Part shown: positions 32,939-41,582 of the stretch, piece after piece
How positions within the stretch are numbered: the stretch's first letter is position 1
Layout of the letters: the number at the start of each line of letters is the position of its first letter
Assembly: GCF_014650775.1 (NCBI RefSeq)
Contig: NZ_BMVP01000003.1
Coordinates: 62,001 to 126,000 of the forward strand
Direction: 5' to 3'
Source: Streptomyces cirratus
Lineage (GTDB): Bacteria; Actinomycetota; Actinomycetes; Streptomycetales; Streptomycetaceae
Length of the DNA: 64,000 nucleotides
Program-made: the position numbers and the translations under genes
The notes under the pieces: generated by a model
What the model saw: only the letters and a program-made list of their open reading frames with translations
Database searches by the model: none
Told to the model about the DNA's origin: nothing

Positions 32939-34279
32939 TCACGCCAGTTTCAGGGTGTCGGCGAGCAGGGCCTCCAGGTCCTCGGTCCGCTCCCGCGTTG
33001 GGCCGAGGACGAGGTAGCGCCACTTTCCGTCGAAGGCCAGGGTGTCGGCGGTGAGGACGACGCCCTCGTCGGCTCCGGGGGTGAAGTCCAGTCCGGCGGC
33101 CCGCACCCGGGCCAGCCCGGCTGCGAAGTCGGCTTCGACGCCGCCGGGCCGCGAGTCGGCGATCCACACCGAGGCGGCTGCCCGCTCCTCGCCGAGCAGC
33201 CGGCGCACGAGCAGGTCCAGGTAGGTGCATCCGGTCTTGCGGACGTTGCTCTCAGTGGCGTAGAGGGTGTCGTCGGCGGTGATGCCGCCGTCGATGTCGA
33301 ACGGGCCGCGGTAGCCCGCCGCGTGGAGACGACGGCCGAGGGCGAGGCCGCCCCTCACCAGCTCGTCGGTCGCGCCGGAGCTCGCCACGAGCGGCGTGAC
33401 CTGGCCGCTGAAGCTGCCGTTGGGTGTGCGCATCTCGCCGACGTGCAGGACTTGCGGACCGGCGGCGTACACCTCCATCTCGACGGTGACCACTCGGGCG
33501 AAGTCGAGGCGTTCCTCGACGACCCAGCCGGGCGGCTGCTCGGCGACCGAGTCGAGGTAGACGGCGAGGTCGGCGTCGAGACGGGGGAGGTCGGCGGCTT
33601 CCCAGAAGCGGACCCCGTAGCCGTTGGAGCCGCGGACCGGCTTGACGACGGCGGCGCCCTTGGTGTCGAGCACCTTGCGCAGGGCGGCCGCGAGGTCCTG
33701 GGGCCCGGCACAGGTGTGGCCCTCGGCGACGCGGATCCCGAGCTCGGTGGCGATCCGCCGGAACCCGCTCTTGGTGTTGACGGCGTACACGGCCCCGACA
33801 GCGTCGTCCGGGACGCCGGACTCCTCGTAGCCCTCGACAGGGACGCCCAGTTCGGCTGCGAGGTCGAGGGCCGGGCGGTCCTGGGCGAATGCCTGGAAGC
33901 GGATGCCGGGCCGGCTCCGCGCCTCCTCGCGCAACCGGTCGACGAGTCCGTTGGCGCGGACGGCGGAGGTGAGGGTGGCGAGGCCCTCGCTGGGCGCGTC
34001 GAGCAGGGTCACGTCCGAGGGGGCGAAACCGAGCAGTTCGCAGGCGTAGTCGCACAAGGGCCCGGACATCGCGCGCGGGGTGACGAGCACGTCGCCGGGG
34101 CGGGTGAGCCAGATCTTGCGCGGGGACACGGCGACGAGGGCGTCGGCGTGCCGGTGTACGGGGACGGTGACCATGAGCTCGTTGACGAAGTTGCCGAAGA
34201 CGAGCAGGGGGTAATCGCGCCGCGAGGCGGTGCTCGGCACGGCGGTACCCGTGTTGCCGGTGGTCCCTGTGGTGTCCAT
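32939..34279 (-). CDS. ATP-grasp ligase (peptide/amide-bond forming)
   Basis: 446 aa. The N-terminal pre-ATP-grasp-like domain (about 20-200) starts LLVFGNFVNELMV. The ATP-grasp fold follows with the P-loop-like KGAAVVKPVRGSNGYGVRFW, an acidic Mg site in FDIDGGI and the C-terminal TESNVRKTGCTYLDLL. Such enzymes activate a carboxylate as acyl-phosphate and couple it to an amine. In this operon a natural reaction is beta-lysine plus a hydrazine. ATG 34279 is chosen for spacing from GGGGGAG. The start is 5 bp beyond the methyltransferase stop. Confidence 0.82.
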   Translation of the reverse strand: MDTTGTTGNTGTAVPSTASRRDYPLLVFGNFVNELMVTVPVHRHADALVAVSPRKIWLTRPGDVLVTPRAMSGPLCDYACELLGFAPSDVTLLDAPSEGLATLTSAVRANGLVDRLREEARSRPGIRFQAFAQDRPALDLAAELGVPVEGYEESGVPDDAVGAVYAVNTKSGFRRIATELGIRVAEGHTCAGPQDLAAALRKVLDTKGAAVVKPVRGSNGYGVRFWEAADLPRLDADLAVYLDSVAEQPPGWVVEERLDFARVVTVEMEVYAAGPQVLHVGEMRTPNGSFSGQVTPLVASSGATDELVRGGLALGRRLHAAGYRGPFDIDGGITADDTLYATESNVRKTGCTYLDLLVRRLLGEERAAASVWIADSRPGGVEADFAAGLARVRAAGLDFTPGADEGVVLTADTLAFDGKWRYLVLGPTRERTEDLEALLADTLKLA

Positions 34280-34284
34280 GCCCT

Positions 34285-35013
34285 TCACTCCCCCGCCTTG
34301 ACGCCGCCGTAGATGGCGTGACCGGCCTTCATCCAGTACACGTCGACTTCCTGGAAGCCCGCCGCGCTCAGCCACTGGAGCTGCTCGGAGAGCGGGGACG
34401 GCTTGTCGAGTTCGTCCGGGTACTCGAAGCAGCTCCATTCGAGGGCGTGGAACTTTTCGTAGGGGCCGGTGCCGCCCGTCCCGGCGAGGGCCTGGTCGCG
34501 TACGGACTCGTTCCACATGCGGCGGGCCAGTGCGAGGCCCCGGTCGCCGGTGGGCCGGACGAGGTCGGCGATGACCAGGGCCCCGCCGGGCCGCAGCAGG
34601 GCGTGCACGTCGCGGAAGAGTTCCCTCTTCCCGCCACCGTCGAGGTGGTGGACGGCCAGCGAGGAGACGACGGCGGCCGGCGCCACGGCGCGTCGGCGCC
34701 ACGACCGGTCCGGGAGATCGAACTGTTCGGTGCGGAAGCGGGCTCCGTGCCCGGCGAGTTCCTTCGCGGCTACGCCCAGCATCGTGGAGCTGAGGTCCAT
34801 ACCGACGACGGTGGCCAGCGGGAAGGCCCGCAACAGCGTGTCGCTCAGCCGCCCTTGGCCGCAGCACAGGTCGAGGATCTCGGCCGGCTCTTCGATCGGG
34901 GGGATCAGCGAGGCGACGACGTCCATCTGGACGCCGCGCTCGGGAACGAAGTAGTCACCGAGCTCGATGAACTCACTCGAATCGGTCTCTTCCCAGTCCT
35001 CTTGCACGCTCAT
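34285..35013 (-). CDS. SAM-dependent class I methyltransferase
   Basis: 242 aa. The SAM motif I EILDLCCGQGRLSDTLL sits near residue 45, with motif II VVGMDLSSTMLG and a later ALVIADLVRP. There is no membrane or extra domain. It is co-directional with the ATP-grasp gene (5 bp apart). In the proposed product it would add the N-methyl group of the hydrazine, but O- or other N-methylation is equally compatible with sequence. A 178-bp AT-richer gap upstream could carry a promoter of its own. Confidence 0.83.
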   Translation of the reverse strand: MSVQEDWEETDSSEFIELGDYFVPERGVQMDVVASLIPPIEEPAEILDLCCGQGRLSDTLLRAFPLATVVGMDLSSTMLGVAAKELAGHGARFRTEQFDLPDRSWRRRAVAPAAVVSSLAVHHLDGGGKRELFRDVHALLRPGGALVIADLVRPTGDRGLALARRMWNESVRDQALAGTGGTGPYEKFHALEWSCFEYPDELDKPSPLSEQLQWLSAAGFQEVDVYWMKAGHAIYGGVKAGE

Positions 35014-35191
35014 GCGGTTCCTTCCCCGTTCATCTCGTGACAGCGAAGTCAGCAGAATGGCGCGCGAAAGCGCACGCACCGTGAATGGAAAATGAAAGAT
35101 CGTCACATCGTCGGCGTCCGACGACTGTGCACGTACCGGCGTGGCGGAAGAAATCCCAACGCACCGGTATGACTATATCCGACTCTTCGGC

Positions 35192-36040
35192 TCAGTAGAG
35201 GAATTGACGTACGGACTTCAAAACGTGTTCCGTTGCGTCCGCATGGCACATGTGACCGGCTCCCGCGATGACTTCGCCGGTGCCGAGCACGACCGATTCG
35301 GTCAGCAGGGCGACGTGCTCCGGACCTGCCCATCCGTCCAGGTCCCCGGCAAGTGCCAGGGTCGGGCATCTGACGGCCGAGAGGTGCTCCATCTCCCGGT
35401 CAAGGACCGGAAAGACGATGTCGTTGAAGTAACGCAGGGCGTCCACATTCGCGGACCACCCGGCCAGTCTCGCCTGCCAGGCGGCGACGCGCTCCGTCAT
35501 CGGCCCCACCCACAGCGGGATCACCTCGGCGATGAGCCGGCCGAGGGCCGCGTCGTCCGCCGGATAGGCATCGCCCTGGGCCTCCAGCGCGGCGAGAGCC
35601 GGCGCGACGGCGGTCTCCGCTTGCCGGGCCCGGCCGAACTCCTCCGCTTGCGCCTCCGCCCGGTCGCCCCCGTACGCCGGAGTGGCCAGCAGCACGAGTC
35701 TGCGTACGAGGTCCGGGTACCGGGCGGCCGTCAGCGAGGCCACCGCGCCGCCATGGGAGTGCCCGAGCAGGTCCACCGGCCCGCCGCCCGCCTCGCGGCG
35801 AATCCAGGCCGCGAGGTCGGCGGCGTACGACTCCAGCGCGTAGTCCCCGTCCGCGGGGCGCGGGCTGGCCCCGGCTCCCCTGGGGTGGACGATCGCCACC
35901 GTGCGGCTGTCCGCGAGGCCGTCCAGCGGTTCGAGGTAGCGGGGATCCATGCCCGGCCCTCCCGGGTGGCACACGACCAGCGGGCCGCTGCCGCGCCAGG
36001 TCGTGGCGAGCGGTACCACGGCGGGCGGTGCGGGAGCCAT
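35192..36040 (-). CDS. Alpha/beta hydrolase (proline-iminopeptidase-like)
   Basis: 282 aa. Oxyanion region VVCHPGGPGMDPRYLEPL near residue 22, nucleophile elbow LLGHSHGGAVASL, acid region LALAGDLDGWAGP and the catalytic His in AGAGHMCHADA. The HPGGPG motif is typical of proline iminopeptidases and relatives. It overlaps the exporter stop by 1 bp (TGATG). Possible jobs are removal of an aminoacyl protecting group during export or self-resistance. The role is unproven. Confidence 0.82.
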   Translation of the reverse strand: MAPAPPAVVPLATTWRGSGPLVVCHPGGPGMDPRYLEPLDGLADSRTVAIVHPRGAGASPRPADGDYALESYAADLAAWIRREAGGGPVDLLGHSHGGAVASLTAARYPDLVRRLVLLATPAYGGDRAEAQAEEFGRARQAETAVAPALAALEAQGDAYPADDAALGRLIAEVIPLWVGPMTERVAAWQARLAGWSANVDALRYFNDIVFPVLDREMEHLSAVRCPTLALAGDLDGWAGPEHVALLTESVVLGTGEVIAGAGHMCHADATEHVLKSVRQFLY

Positions 36041-37326
36041 CAGCCCTCCTTGGGGACGAGAAGCCGGGCGCAGACCGCGGCTGCCAGCGCCAGCGCCGCG
36101 GCAACGGCCAGGGCCCGGGCCGGGGAGCCGTTGTCGACGACGACACCGCCAAGGGAGGTGCCCACGGGGAAGCCGATCAGGTTCACGCTGATCGACACCG
36201 TCATCACCCGGCCCAGCCGCTCCGGTTCGGTGCGCCGCAGCCGCAGCGACATCAGACTGACGTTGACCGTGCCCTCCATCACCCCGAACAGGGCGAGGCC
36301 CGTGCCCAGCGCCACGAGCGAGCCGAGGGCGCTGACGGGGTAGACGGCGACGGCCGACAGGACGAGGGCGCCGACCATGAAGCGGCGCTCCAGCCCGGCG
36401 CGCACGTACTTGCCCGCGAGCAGCGCGCCCGTACCGCCCGCCAGACCCAGTACGGCCCAGATCAGACCGACGTAGCGGCTGGAGGACGTCTCGTCGGCCA
36501 CGTGGCCGGCCACCGCGACCGGGACGATGATCACGAGCATCCCGTACGCCACTTGGAAGACGGCGTACGAAGCCGCGAGGCCGCGCAGCGTCGCATTGCG
36601 CAGCAGGTACGTGATCCCCTCCCAGGCGGATCGCAGCAGGTGCTGCACGGGCTCCTGCGGAGCCGCATCCTGTGCCACGCCCCGGTCGGCGTCCGCCTTG
36701 GCCGTACCGCCGCGCAGCAGCGAGAGGCTCAGCGCGGCGAGACCGTACATGGCGGCGACCGTGAGCAGCGCCGGGTTGGCCCCGGACAGCGCGAAGAGGC
36801 CACCCGCCACGAGCGGCCCGCCGACTTCGATCACCGAATACGTGCTCAGATCCAGTGCGTTGGCGCGGTCGTAGGCCGCGTCGGGGACGAACTGCGGGAA
36901 CAGGGTGCGGATGCCGCCGTCGGTGAGCGGGCTGGTGATCGAGAACAGAGCCAGCATGAGGTAGAGGACGGCCGGGGTGAGCTGGCCGAAGACGGAGAGG
37001 ACGGCTATCGCGCCGACGAGTACGGCGCTGACCGTGGTGTCCATGGCCACGGCCCGCAAGGCCCCGAAGCGGTCGAGCACGGCGCCGGCGAGCGGGCTCA
37101 CGAGGAAGCCGGGAAGCGTCAGGAACGCGCCGCTGAGACCGGCGACCTCGGCCGAGTCGAACTCGGCGATCGCGTACAGCACGACGACGAAGAGCAGCAT
37201 GCCGTGCGCGAGCCGGGACAGGCAGGCGGCCAACAGCAATTGGGGAACGTTGCGGCTCGTCAGCACCTTGCGGTACGTGACTGATGGAATGTCTGCTTCC
37301 TGTAAGTCGCTTGGTCGTGGGGTCAT
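36040..37326 (-). CDS. MFS transporter (putative product exporter)
   Basis: 428 aa with about 12 membrane helices. It shows the major-facilitator loop 2-3 motif GAVLDRFGALRAV and a symmetrical second half beginning after a charged central loop (about 200-225, KADADRGVAQDA). Its closest style is the MFS group that includes macrolide-efflux-like proteins (SRLAHGMLLFVVVLYAIAEF). It heads the leftward operon, which suggests an export or self-resistance role for the cluster's product. Confidence 0.85.
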   Translation of the reverse strand: MTPRPSDLQEADIPSVTYRKVLTSRNVPQLLLAACLSRLAHGMLLFVVVLYAIAEFDSAEVAGLSGAFLTLPGFLVSPLAGAVLDRFGALRAVAMDTTVSAVLVGAIAVLSVFGQLTPAVLYLMLALFSITSPLTDGGIRTLFPQFVPDAAYDRANALDLSTYSVIEVGGPLVAGGLFALSGANPALLTVAAMYGLAALSLSLLRGGTAKADADRGVAQDAAPQEPVQHLLRSAWEGITYLLRNATLRGLAASYAVFQVAYGMLVIIVPVAVAGHVADETSSSRYVGLIWAVLGLAGGTGALLAGKYVRAGLERRFMVGALVLSAVAVYPVSALGSLVALGTGLALFGVMEGTVNVSLMSLRLRRTEPERLGRVMTVSISVNLIGFPVGTSLGGVVVDNGSPARALAVAAALALAAAVCARLLVPKEG

Positions 37327-37590
37327 GGTGTCGCGATCACCTGCTGCTCATCTCCTGAGGGCGAAGGTGAAATGAAGAGGTCCCGGACAGCCTGACATGT
37401 TGCCATGCGCGGACGCCCTGTGGAAGTCTCCCGGAGATCACCGATAATCGTGAACAAGTCGGAAGTGGCCGGAAATCGCGCATGGATGGAATGAGAATCC
37501 GACCCGGTGACGATCTCTTTATCGTCGACTTGTGGCCGACCTGGCGCCGGCCGTCTTCACACCCCCGGAGCGGACGAGGAGAAGACCACT
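37327..37590. promoter_or_regulatory. Divergent promoter region of the hydrazine cluster
   Basis: 264 bp, visibly AT-richer than its surroundings, separating the ten-gene leftward operon from the two-gene rightward operon. No regulator gene lies in or beside the cluster and I could not define a convincing operator. Control may come from elsewhere, plus the bldA codon in the aminomutase gene. Confidence 0.5.
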
Positions 37591-38907
37591 GTGACCGCAC
37601 CCGAACCAGTACCGCCGGACCGCCCCGATCTCGACGTTCTCTATATCGGATGGCAGCGCGAGGCTGTCGAAGCGCTTCGTGATCTCGGGGCGGGTGTGAC
37701 ATGCGTGGTCTCTTTCGCTGACCGCTTCAAGCCATCCGAGGAGGGGTTCACGGGCACGGTCGCGGTCGCCCGCGACCACACCTCGGTGGAGGAGGTGCTC
37801 GGCGCCCTGGCCGATCTGCGTCTTGCGCCGTCCGCCTTCCTGACCGTGTGCACCGAGGACGAGTTCGCGATCGTGACAGCCGCCGTTCTCGCGGAGCTCG
37901 GCTGTGCGCAAGGCTTCCTCACGCCCGCCGTCGCGCTCGCCCTGCGCGACAAGGGCCTGCAGAAGCAGCGGGTACGGGACGCCGGGCTGCCGGTGGCGGA
38001 CAGCGCGCGCTTCTGCGGCCTGGACGCACTGGCCGGGGCTGTGGAGACCGGTTCGGTCGCACTCCCGGTCGTGGTGAAGCCGCCGGCCGGAGCGGGCTCG
38101 GTCCATACCCGCGTCGTCCGCGACGCGGCGGAACTGGACGCCTTCGCCCGGGACGTGGGGAACGCCCCCGGGCCCTGGCTGATCGAATCGTTCGTCCCCG
38201 GCGAGGAGTTGCACGTCGACGGAGCCGTCCGGGACGGTCGGATCGTCGTCGTGTCGGTGAGCCGGTACCTGCACAACGTGGTCGAGGTGCACCGGGGCCG
38301 GCTCGTCGCCTCCGCCACCCTGGACGCCGGCTCCGGCAAGGCCCTGCCGGATGCGCTGGCCGCCCTGACCGAGCGTGCGCTGTGCGCGATCGGACACACC
38401 GACGGGGTGTTCCACCTGGAGGCGTTCCACCACGAAGGCGCCCTGGTCTTCGGCGAGTGCGCCGGGCGCATCGGCGGCGGCATGATCCTGGAGGCGGTGC
38501 GGGGGAAGTACGGAGTGGACCTCTACCGGGAATGGGCCGCTGCGGCCCTCGGGCTGCCCTCACCGGCGGCGGACGGGGGCGGCACGCCGGGTGCCGGTCC
38601 GCAGAAGGACTCCTTCGGCTGGGTCAATCTGGCCGCGCCACCGGGCCGGATCCGGGTCCTGCCTTCGCAGACCTCCATCGAGAACCGACCGGGGGTGGTC
38701 CAGGCGCAGCTCTGGGCCAAGGAGGGCGACCGGATCGGGGACATGCGCGAGGGCTCCCACCTGCTGGTGGCGAAGGCACTGGTACGGGCGCCCGCCGAGG
38801 CGGAGGTACGGGAGCGGCTGGCCGAGGTCGGGCAGTGGTTCTCGGCGGCCCTGGACATGGAGCCCGCCCCCGTCGCCGACGCGGAAGGCGGCGGTTCGGA
38901 TGTCTGA
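37591..38907 (+). CDS. ATP-grasp ligase (biotin-carboxylase-like fold)
   Basis: 438 aa. N-terminal LDVLYIGWQREAVEALRDLG, then QKQRVRDAGLPVADSARF, ATP-binding LPVVVKPPAGAGSVHT, WLIESFVPGEELHVDG and the metal-binding FHLEAFHHEGALVFGECAGRIGGG. A C-terminal domain (about 330-438) resembles the lid of L-amino-acid ligases. GTG 37591 follows GAGGAGAAG. It differs from the ATP-grasp enzyme of the leftward operon, so the pathway has two separate amide-forming or acyl-phosphate-forming steps. Confidence 0.83.
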   Translation: MTAPEPVPPDRPDLDVLYIGWQREAVEALRDLGAGVTCVVSFADRFKPSEEGFTGTVAVARDHTSVEEVLGALADLRLAPSAFLTVCTEDEFAIVTAAVLAELGCAQGFLTPAVALALRDKGLQKQRVRDAGLPVADSARFCGLDALAGAVETGSVALPVVVKPPAGAGSVHTRVVRDAAELDAFARDVGNAPGPWLIESFVPGEELHVDGAVRDGRIVVVSVSRYLHNVVEVHRGRLVASATLDAGSGKALPDALAALTERALCAIGHTDGVFHLEAFHHEGALVFGECAGRIGGGMILEAVRGKYGVDLYREWAAAALGLPSPAADGGGTPGAGPQKDSFGWVNLAAPPGRIRVLPSQTSIENRPGVVQAQLWAKEGDRIGDMREGSHLLVAKALVRAPAEAEVRERLAEVGQWFSAALDMEPAPVADAEGGGSDV

Positions 38908-40060
38908 CGCCCGCGAGCCCGAGGTCCGCGCGCTCTCGCTCGCCGAGGCCGGCAAACTCACCCCCTGGGCCGCCCTGTGCGGCTCCGCGGACCTGTTCTG
39001 CTCCCCGCGGTGGCTGGCCGTGGAGCAGGCGGCCGCCGGTCCCTGGGTGCCGACGGCCGCCCAATGCCTGGCCGTTGCTGCGCCTGCGTCCGAGTCCGCC
39101 TCACCGTCTGCCGCGGACGACGAGCGGCTGCTGGCGGGGATCACCCTGCAGCGCTTCGACCGGTCCGTGGACGACGACACGGTCCGGCTCGACAAGATGC
39201 TGGTCCCTGGGGCGGCAACGAGCGCGCGGGAACTGGCCGCAGTACTGCTGCCGTCCCTGATGTGCGGCGGATGGTTCAACTCCAGGGTGCTGATCGCCCC
39301 CGGCCTGCCGGAGCCCGAGCGCCCGTCGGCACGCCGGTCCCTGATCAGCGCCGCGATCAGCACCGCGCGGTCCTGGGACTGCCCGGCCGTCTTCCTCCCG
39401 TACGTGGACGCGGCCGACCGGGGGCTGCGCTCCGATCTGCGTGCGGCCGGATTCACGGAGTTCCCGGCTCCGGCGCGGCACGTCTTCGACTGCGACCATC
39501 CCGGACACGCCGCCTACGTGGAGACCCTGCCCTCGCGGCGCAAGGTCCGGCTGCGCAAGGAGCTGCGGCAGTTCGCGCAGGCCGGGGTGGTCACGGCGCA
39601 CTCCCCGCTCGACGGGTCCAACGTGGAGCGGATCGCGGCCCTGGCGCACAGCCTGGAGCAGAAGTACGGACAAGTCTCCTCCCAGGAGCAGTTGACCGAG
39701 TGGTTCACGGCGATCGCGGTGAACACGGACGCATCCGTGTTCACCGCGGCGTTGGACGGCCGGTTGTTCGCCATGTCGATGTGGCTGCGCCACGAGGAGC
39801 GGCTGTACGGCTTCCACGCGGGCTTCGACTACGAGGTGGGCGCGGGCCTGCCCATGTACGCGGTGGTCGGCTACCACCTTCCCATCGCGTACGCCTGCGC
39901 CGAGCCGGGGCTGCGGACAATGGAGTACGGGATCAGCGCGGACGAGGCGAAGCTGCTGCGCGGCACCGAGGCGATGCCGCAGGTACTGGCCGTCAAAGCG
40001 CTGACCGGGCCGGCCGAGCGGGCGCTCGCCGCGTGCGCGCCCGCGGATCCCGACCGGTAA
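38900..40060 (+). CDS. FemAB/GNAT-like acyltransferase (Acetyltransf_6 type)
   Basis: 386 aa, overlapping the ATP-grasp gene by 8 bp. The C-terminal half has the features of the BioF2/FemAB-like acyltransferase family: LPSRRKVRLRKELRQFAQAG, AHSLEQKYGQ, LFAMSMWLRHEERLYGFHAGFD and MEYGISADEAKLLRGTEAMP. FemAB relatives use aminoacyl-tRNA and GNAT relatives use acyl-CoA. Either could decorate an amine of the product (resistance by N-acylation or an added aminoacyl group). The exact donor is not visible. Confidence 0.75.
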   Translation: MSDAREPEVRALSLAEAGKLTPWAALCGSADLFCSPRWLAVEQAAAGPWVPTAAQCLAVAAPASESASPSAADDERLLAGITLQRFDRSVDDDTVRLDKMLVPGAATSARELAAVLLPSLMCGGWFNSRVLIAPGLPEPERPSARRSLISAAISTARSWDCPAVFLPYVDAADRGLRSDLRAAGFTEFPAPARHVFDCDHPGHAAYVETLPSRRKVRLRKELRQFAQAGVVTAHSPLDGSNVERIAALAHSLEQKYGQVSSQEQLTEWFTAIAVNTDASVFTAALDGRLFAMSMWLRHEERLYGFHAGFDYEVGAGLPMYAVVGYHLPIAYACAEPGLRTMEYGISADEAKLLRGTEAMPQVLAVKALTGPAERALAACAPADPDR

Positions 40061-40094
40061 CGGCTCCCGTAGCCCGGCACCCGACCTGCCCCGC

Positions 40095-40144
40095 CACGGC
40101 ACGGCACGGCACGGCACGGCACGGCACGGCACGGCACGGCACGG
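40095..40144. repeat. 5-bp tandem repeat (CACGG)10
   Basis: Ten perfect copies of CACGG lie 35 bp after the last gene of the hydrazine cluster. Perfect short units suggest a hypervariable microsatellite. Confidence 0.95.
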
Positions 40145-40287
40145 AACCCCACCATCGATGTGTGTCGATTCGTAATGTCGGCGAGCCGCTTCCGGCTTTA
40201 CCGGCGCATTACTCTGAGCGCGTTCGACTTGACGCAGGGGGTGGACCGGGCCGTGGGCCCGGTGCGCACGGAGGGGAAAGCAGCAAA

Positions 40288-41304
40288 GTGAAGCTCAAGC
40301 ACATGGCCGTCGTCGCGGCTGCCGCGGTGGTGGGCCCGACGGCCCTCATGGCCACGCCCGCGATGGCGGACGAGGGCCAGAACACTGCCGTCACGGTTGC
40401 GGACTCGGCGCCGAAGGACGACGCCGCCAAGGAGGCCCCGGCGGTGCAGACGCCGGCTTCCCGCGCACCGGCGGCCGACGGGTCGGCCGTCGAGAAGCCC
40501 GCCGGCAAGCCTGTCGCCGGGACCCCCGTGGTCCCGCCGCTCCCGGACGTCCCGGTGCCGACGCCGCCGCTCGGGGAAGATCCCGCCGGAAACGGGGAAG
40601 GGGGTTTCGACGAGGGCGACTTCCACGCCACCGGCCCGAAGCTCGGCCTGACCGGGGTCCCGAGCTCTTTCAAGGCCGGCGGCGCCTGGACGGACTTCAC
40701 GGTTACGGTCGACAACTCCGACGGCAAGGCCCAGGAGAGCTACGCCCTCGTCCTGGCCGTCGGCGACGAGCACACGAAGCTCAGGTCCGGCGACGTGACG
40801 CTCCAGGTCCGCCTCGCGGGCAGCTGGCACGATGTCGAGATCATCGCCGACGAGGGTGCGGTGGTCGGCCTGCTGACCGACGACCTCAACATCCCCCAGG
40901 GCAAGCTCGACCTCCAGGTCCGCATCAGGTTCCACGCAGGTGCCCCCGCCGGCGAGATCTTCATCGCGGCCGTCGGCGGCAGCAACGTGGACGAGGACGT
41001 CTGGTCGGACACCGTCTGGGCCGAGTCGAAGATCACCAAGGGCTCCGGCAGCGGCGGCAACCAGCCCAAGCCCGACGGGGGCACCACTCCGATCGTCGAC
41101 CACGGCAACCCCGGCACCGGCACAGGCACCGGCACCGGCACCGGCGGGAACACCGGCACAGGCACCACCAACACCGCCGGCCAGCTCGCCGAGACCGGCA
41201 CGGACGCCGCCACCAGCTGGGCCCTCGGCGCCGGCGGCGTGGCACTCGCCATGGGCGCGGCCCTCGTCGCCGGCACCGGCCGTCGCCGCCGCACCACCGC
41301 GTAA
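40288..41304 (+). CDS. Sortase-anchored surface protein (LAxTG)
   Basis: 338 aa. Signal peptide residues 1-28 (KHMAVVAAAAVVGPTALMATPAMA), then an acidic, proline-rich linker (about 30-110). A beta-rich domain follows (about 115-240, GPKLGLTGVPSSFKAGGAWT, FTVTVDNSDGKAQESYALVL). The low-complexity Gly-Thr stretch precedes LAETG, a hydrophobic helix and an RRRR tail, the classic streptomycete class E sortase signal. GTG 40288 has GGAGGGGA upstream. The ligand or role on the cell wall is unknown. A terminator follows. Confidence 0.87.
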   Translation: MKLKHMAVVAAAAVVGPTALMATPAMADEGQNTAVTVADSAPKDDAAKEAPAVQTPASRAPAADGSAVEKPAGKPVAGTPVVPPLPDVPVPTPPLGEDPAGNGEGGFDEGDFHATGPKLGLTGVPSSFKAGGAWTDFTVTVDNSDGKAQESYALVLAVGDEHTKLRSGDVTLQVRLAGSWHDVEIIADEGAVVGLLTDDLNIPQGKLDLQVRIRFHAGAPAGEIFIAAVGGSNVDEDVWSDTVWAESKITKGSGSGGNQPKPDGGTTPIVDHGNPGTGTGTGTGTGGNTGTGTTNTAGQLAETGTDAATSWALGAGGVALAMGAALVAGTGRRRRTTA

Positions 41305-41320
41305 CCGACAAGACCCGCTG

Positions 41321-41357
41321 ACGGGGGTGGCGCGCACGCATTGCGCACCGCCCCCGT
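41321..41357 (+). terminator. Hairpin terminator after the surface-protein gene
   Basis: ACGGGGGTGGCGCGC can pair with GCGCACCGCCCCCGT (13 Watson-Crick pairs of 15), 16 bp after the stop. The next 225 bp to the end of the convergent DUF1980 gene show no gene. Confidence 0.6.
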
Positions 41358-41582
41358 TCCTCTGCGGTCAAACCGAACCCTCAAGTCACCCAGCTGGACT
41401 CGTTGCTGCTCGGCCACAGTCTCCACGTCGAGTCCCCCGCCCCGGCTGTTCGAACCCCTCTTCATCGGCTACTGCCTCACCGCGGGGCTCCTCGACGCCC
41501 ACCTACCACGAGGCACCGAGGCGGCAGCGGCATCACCCGTTGCGCGGCGGACAGACCTGCCCGAGCCCCGGCCGGGAAGCTG

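Noticed and set aside
40095..40144. CRISPR-like repeat array
   Set aside because: The units are 5 bp with no spacers, so it is a simple microsatellite.
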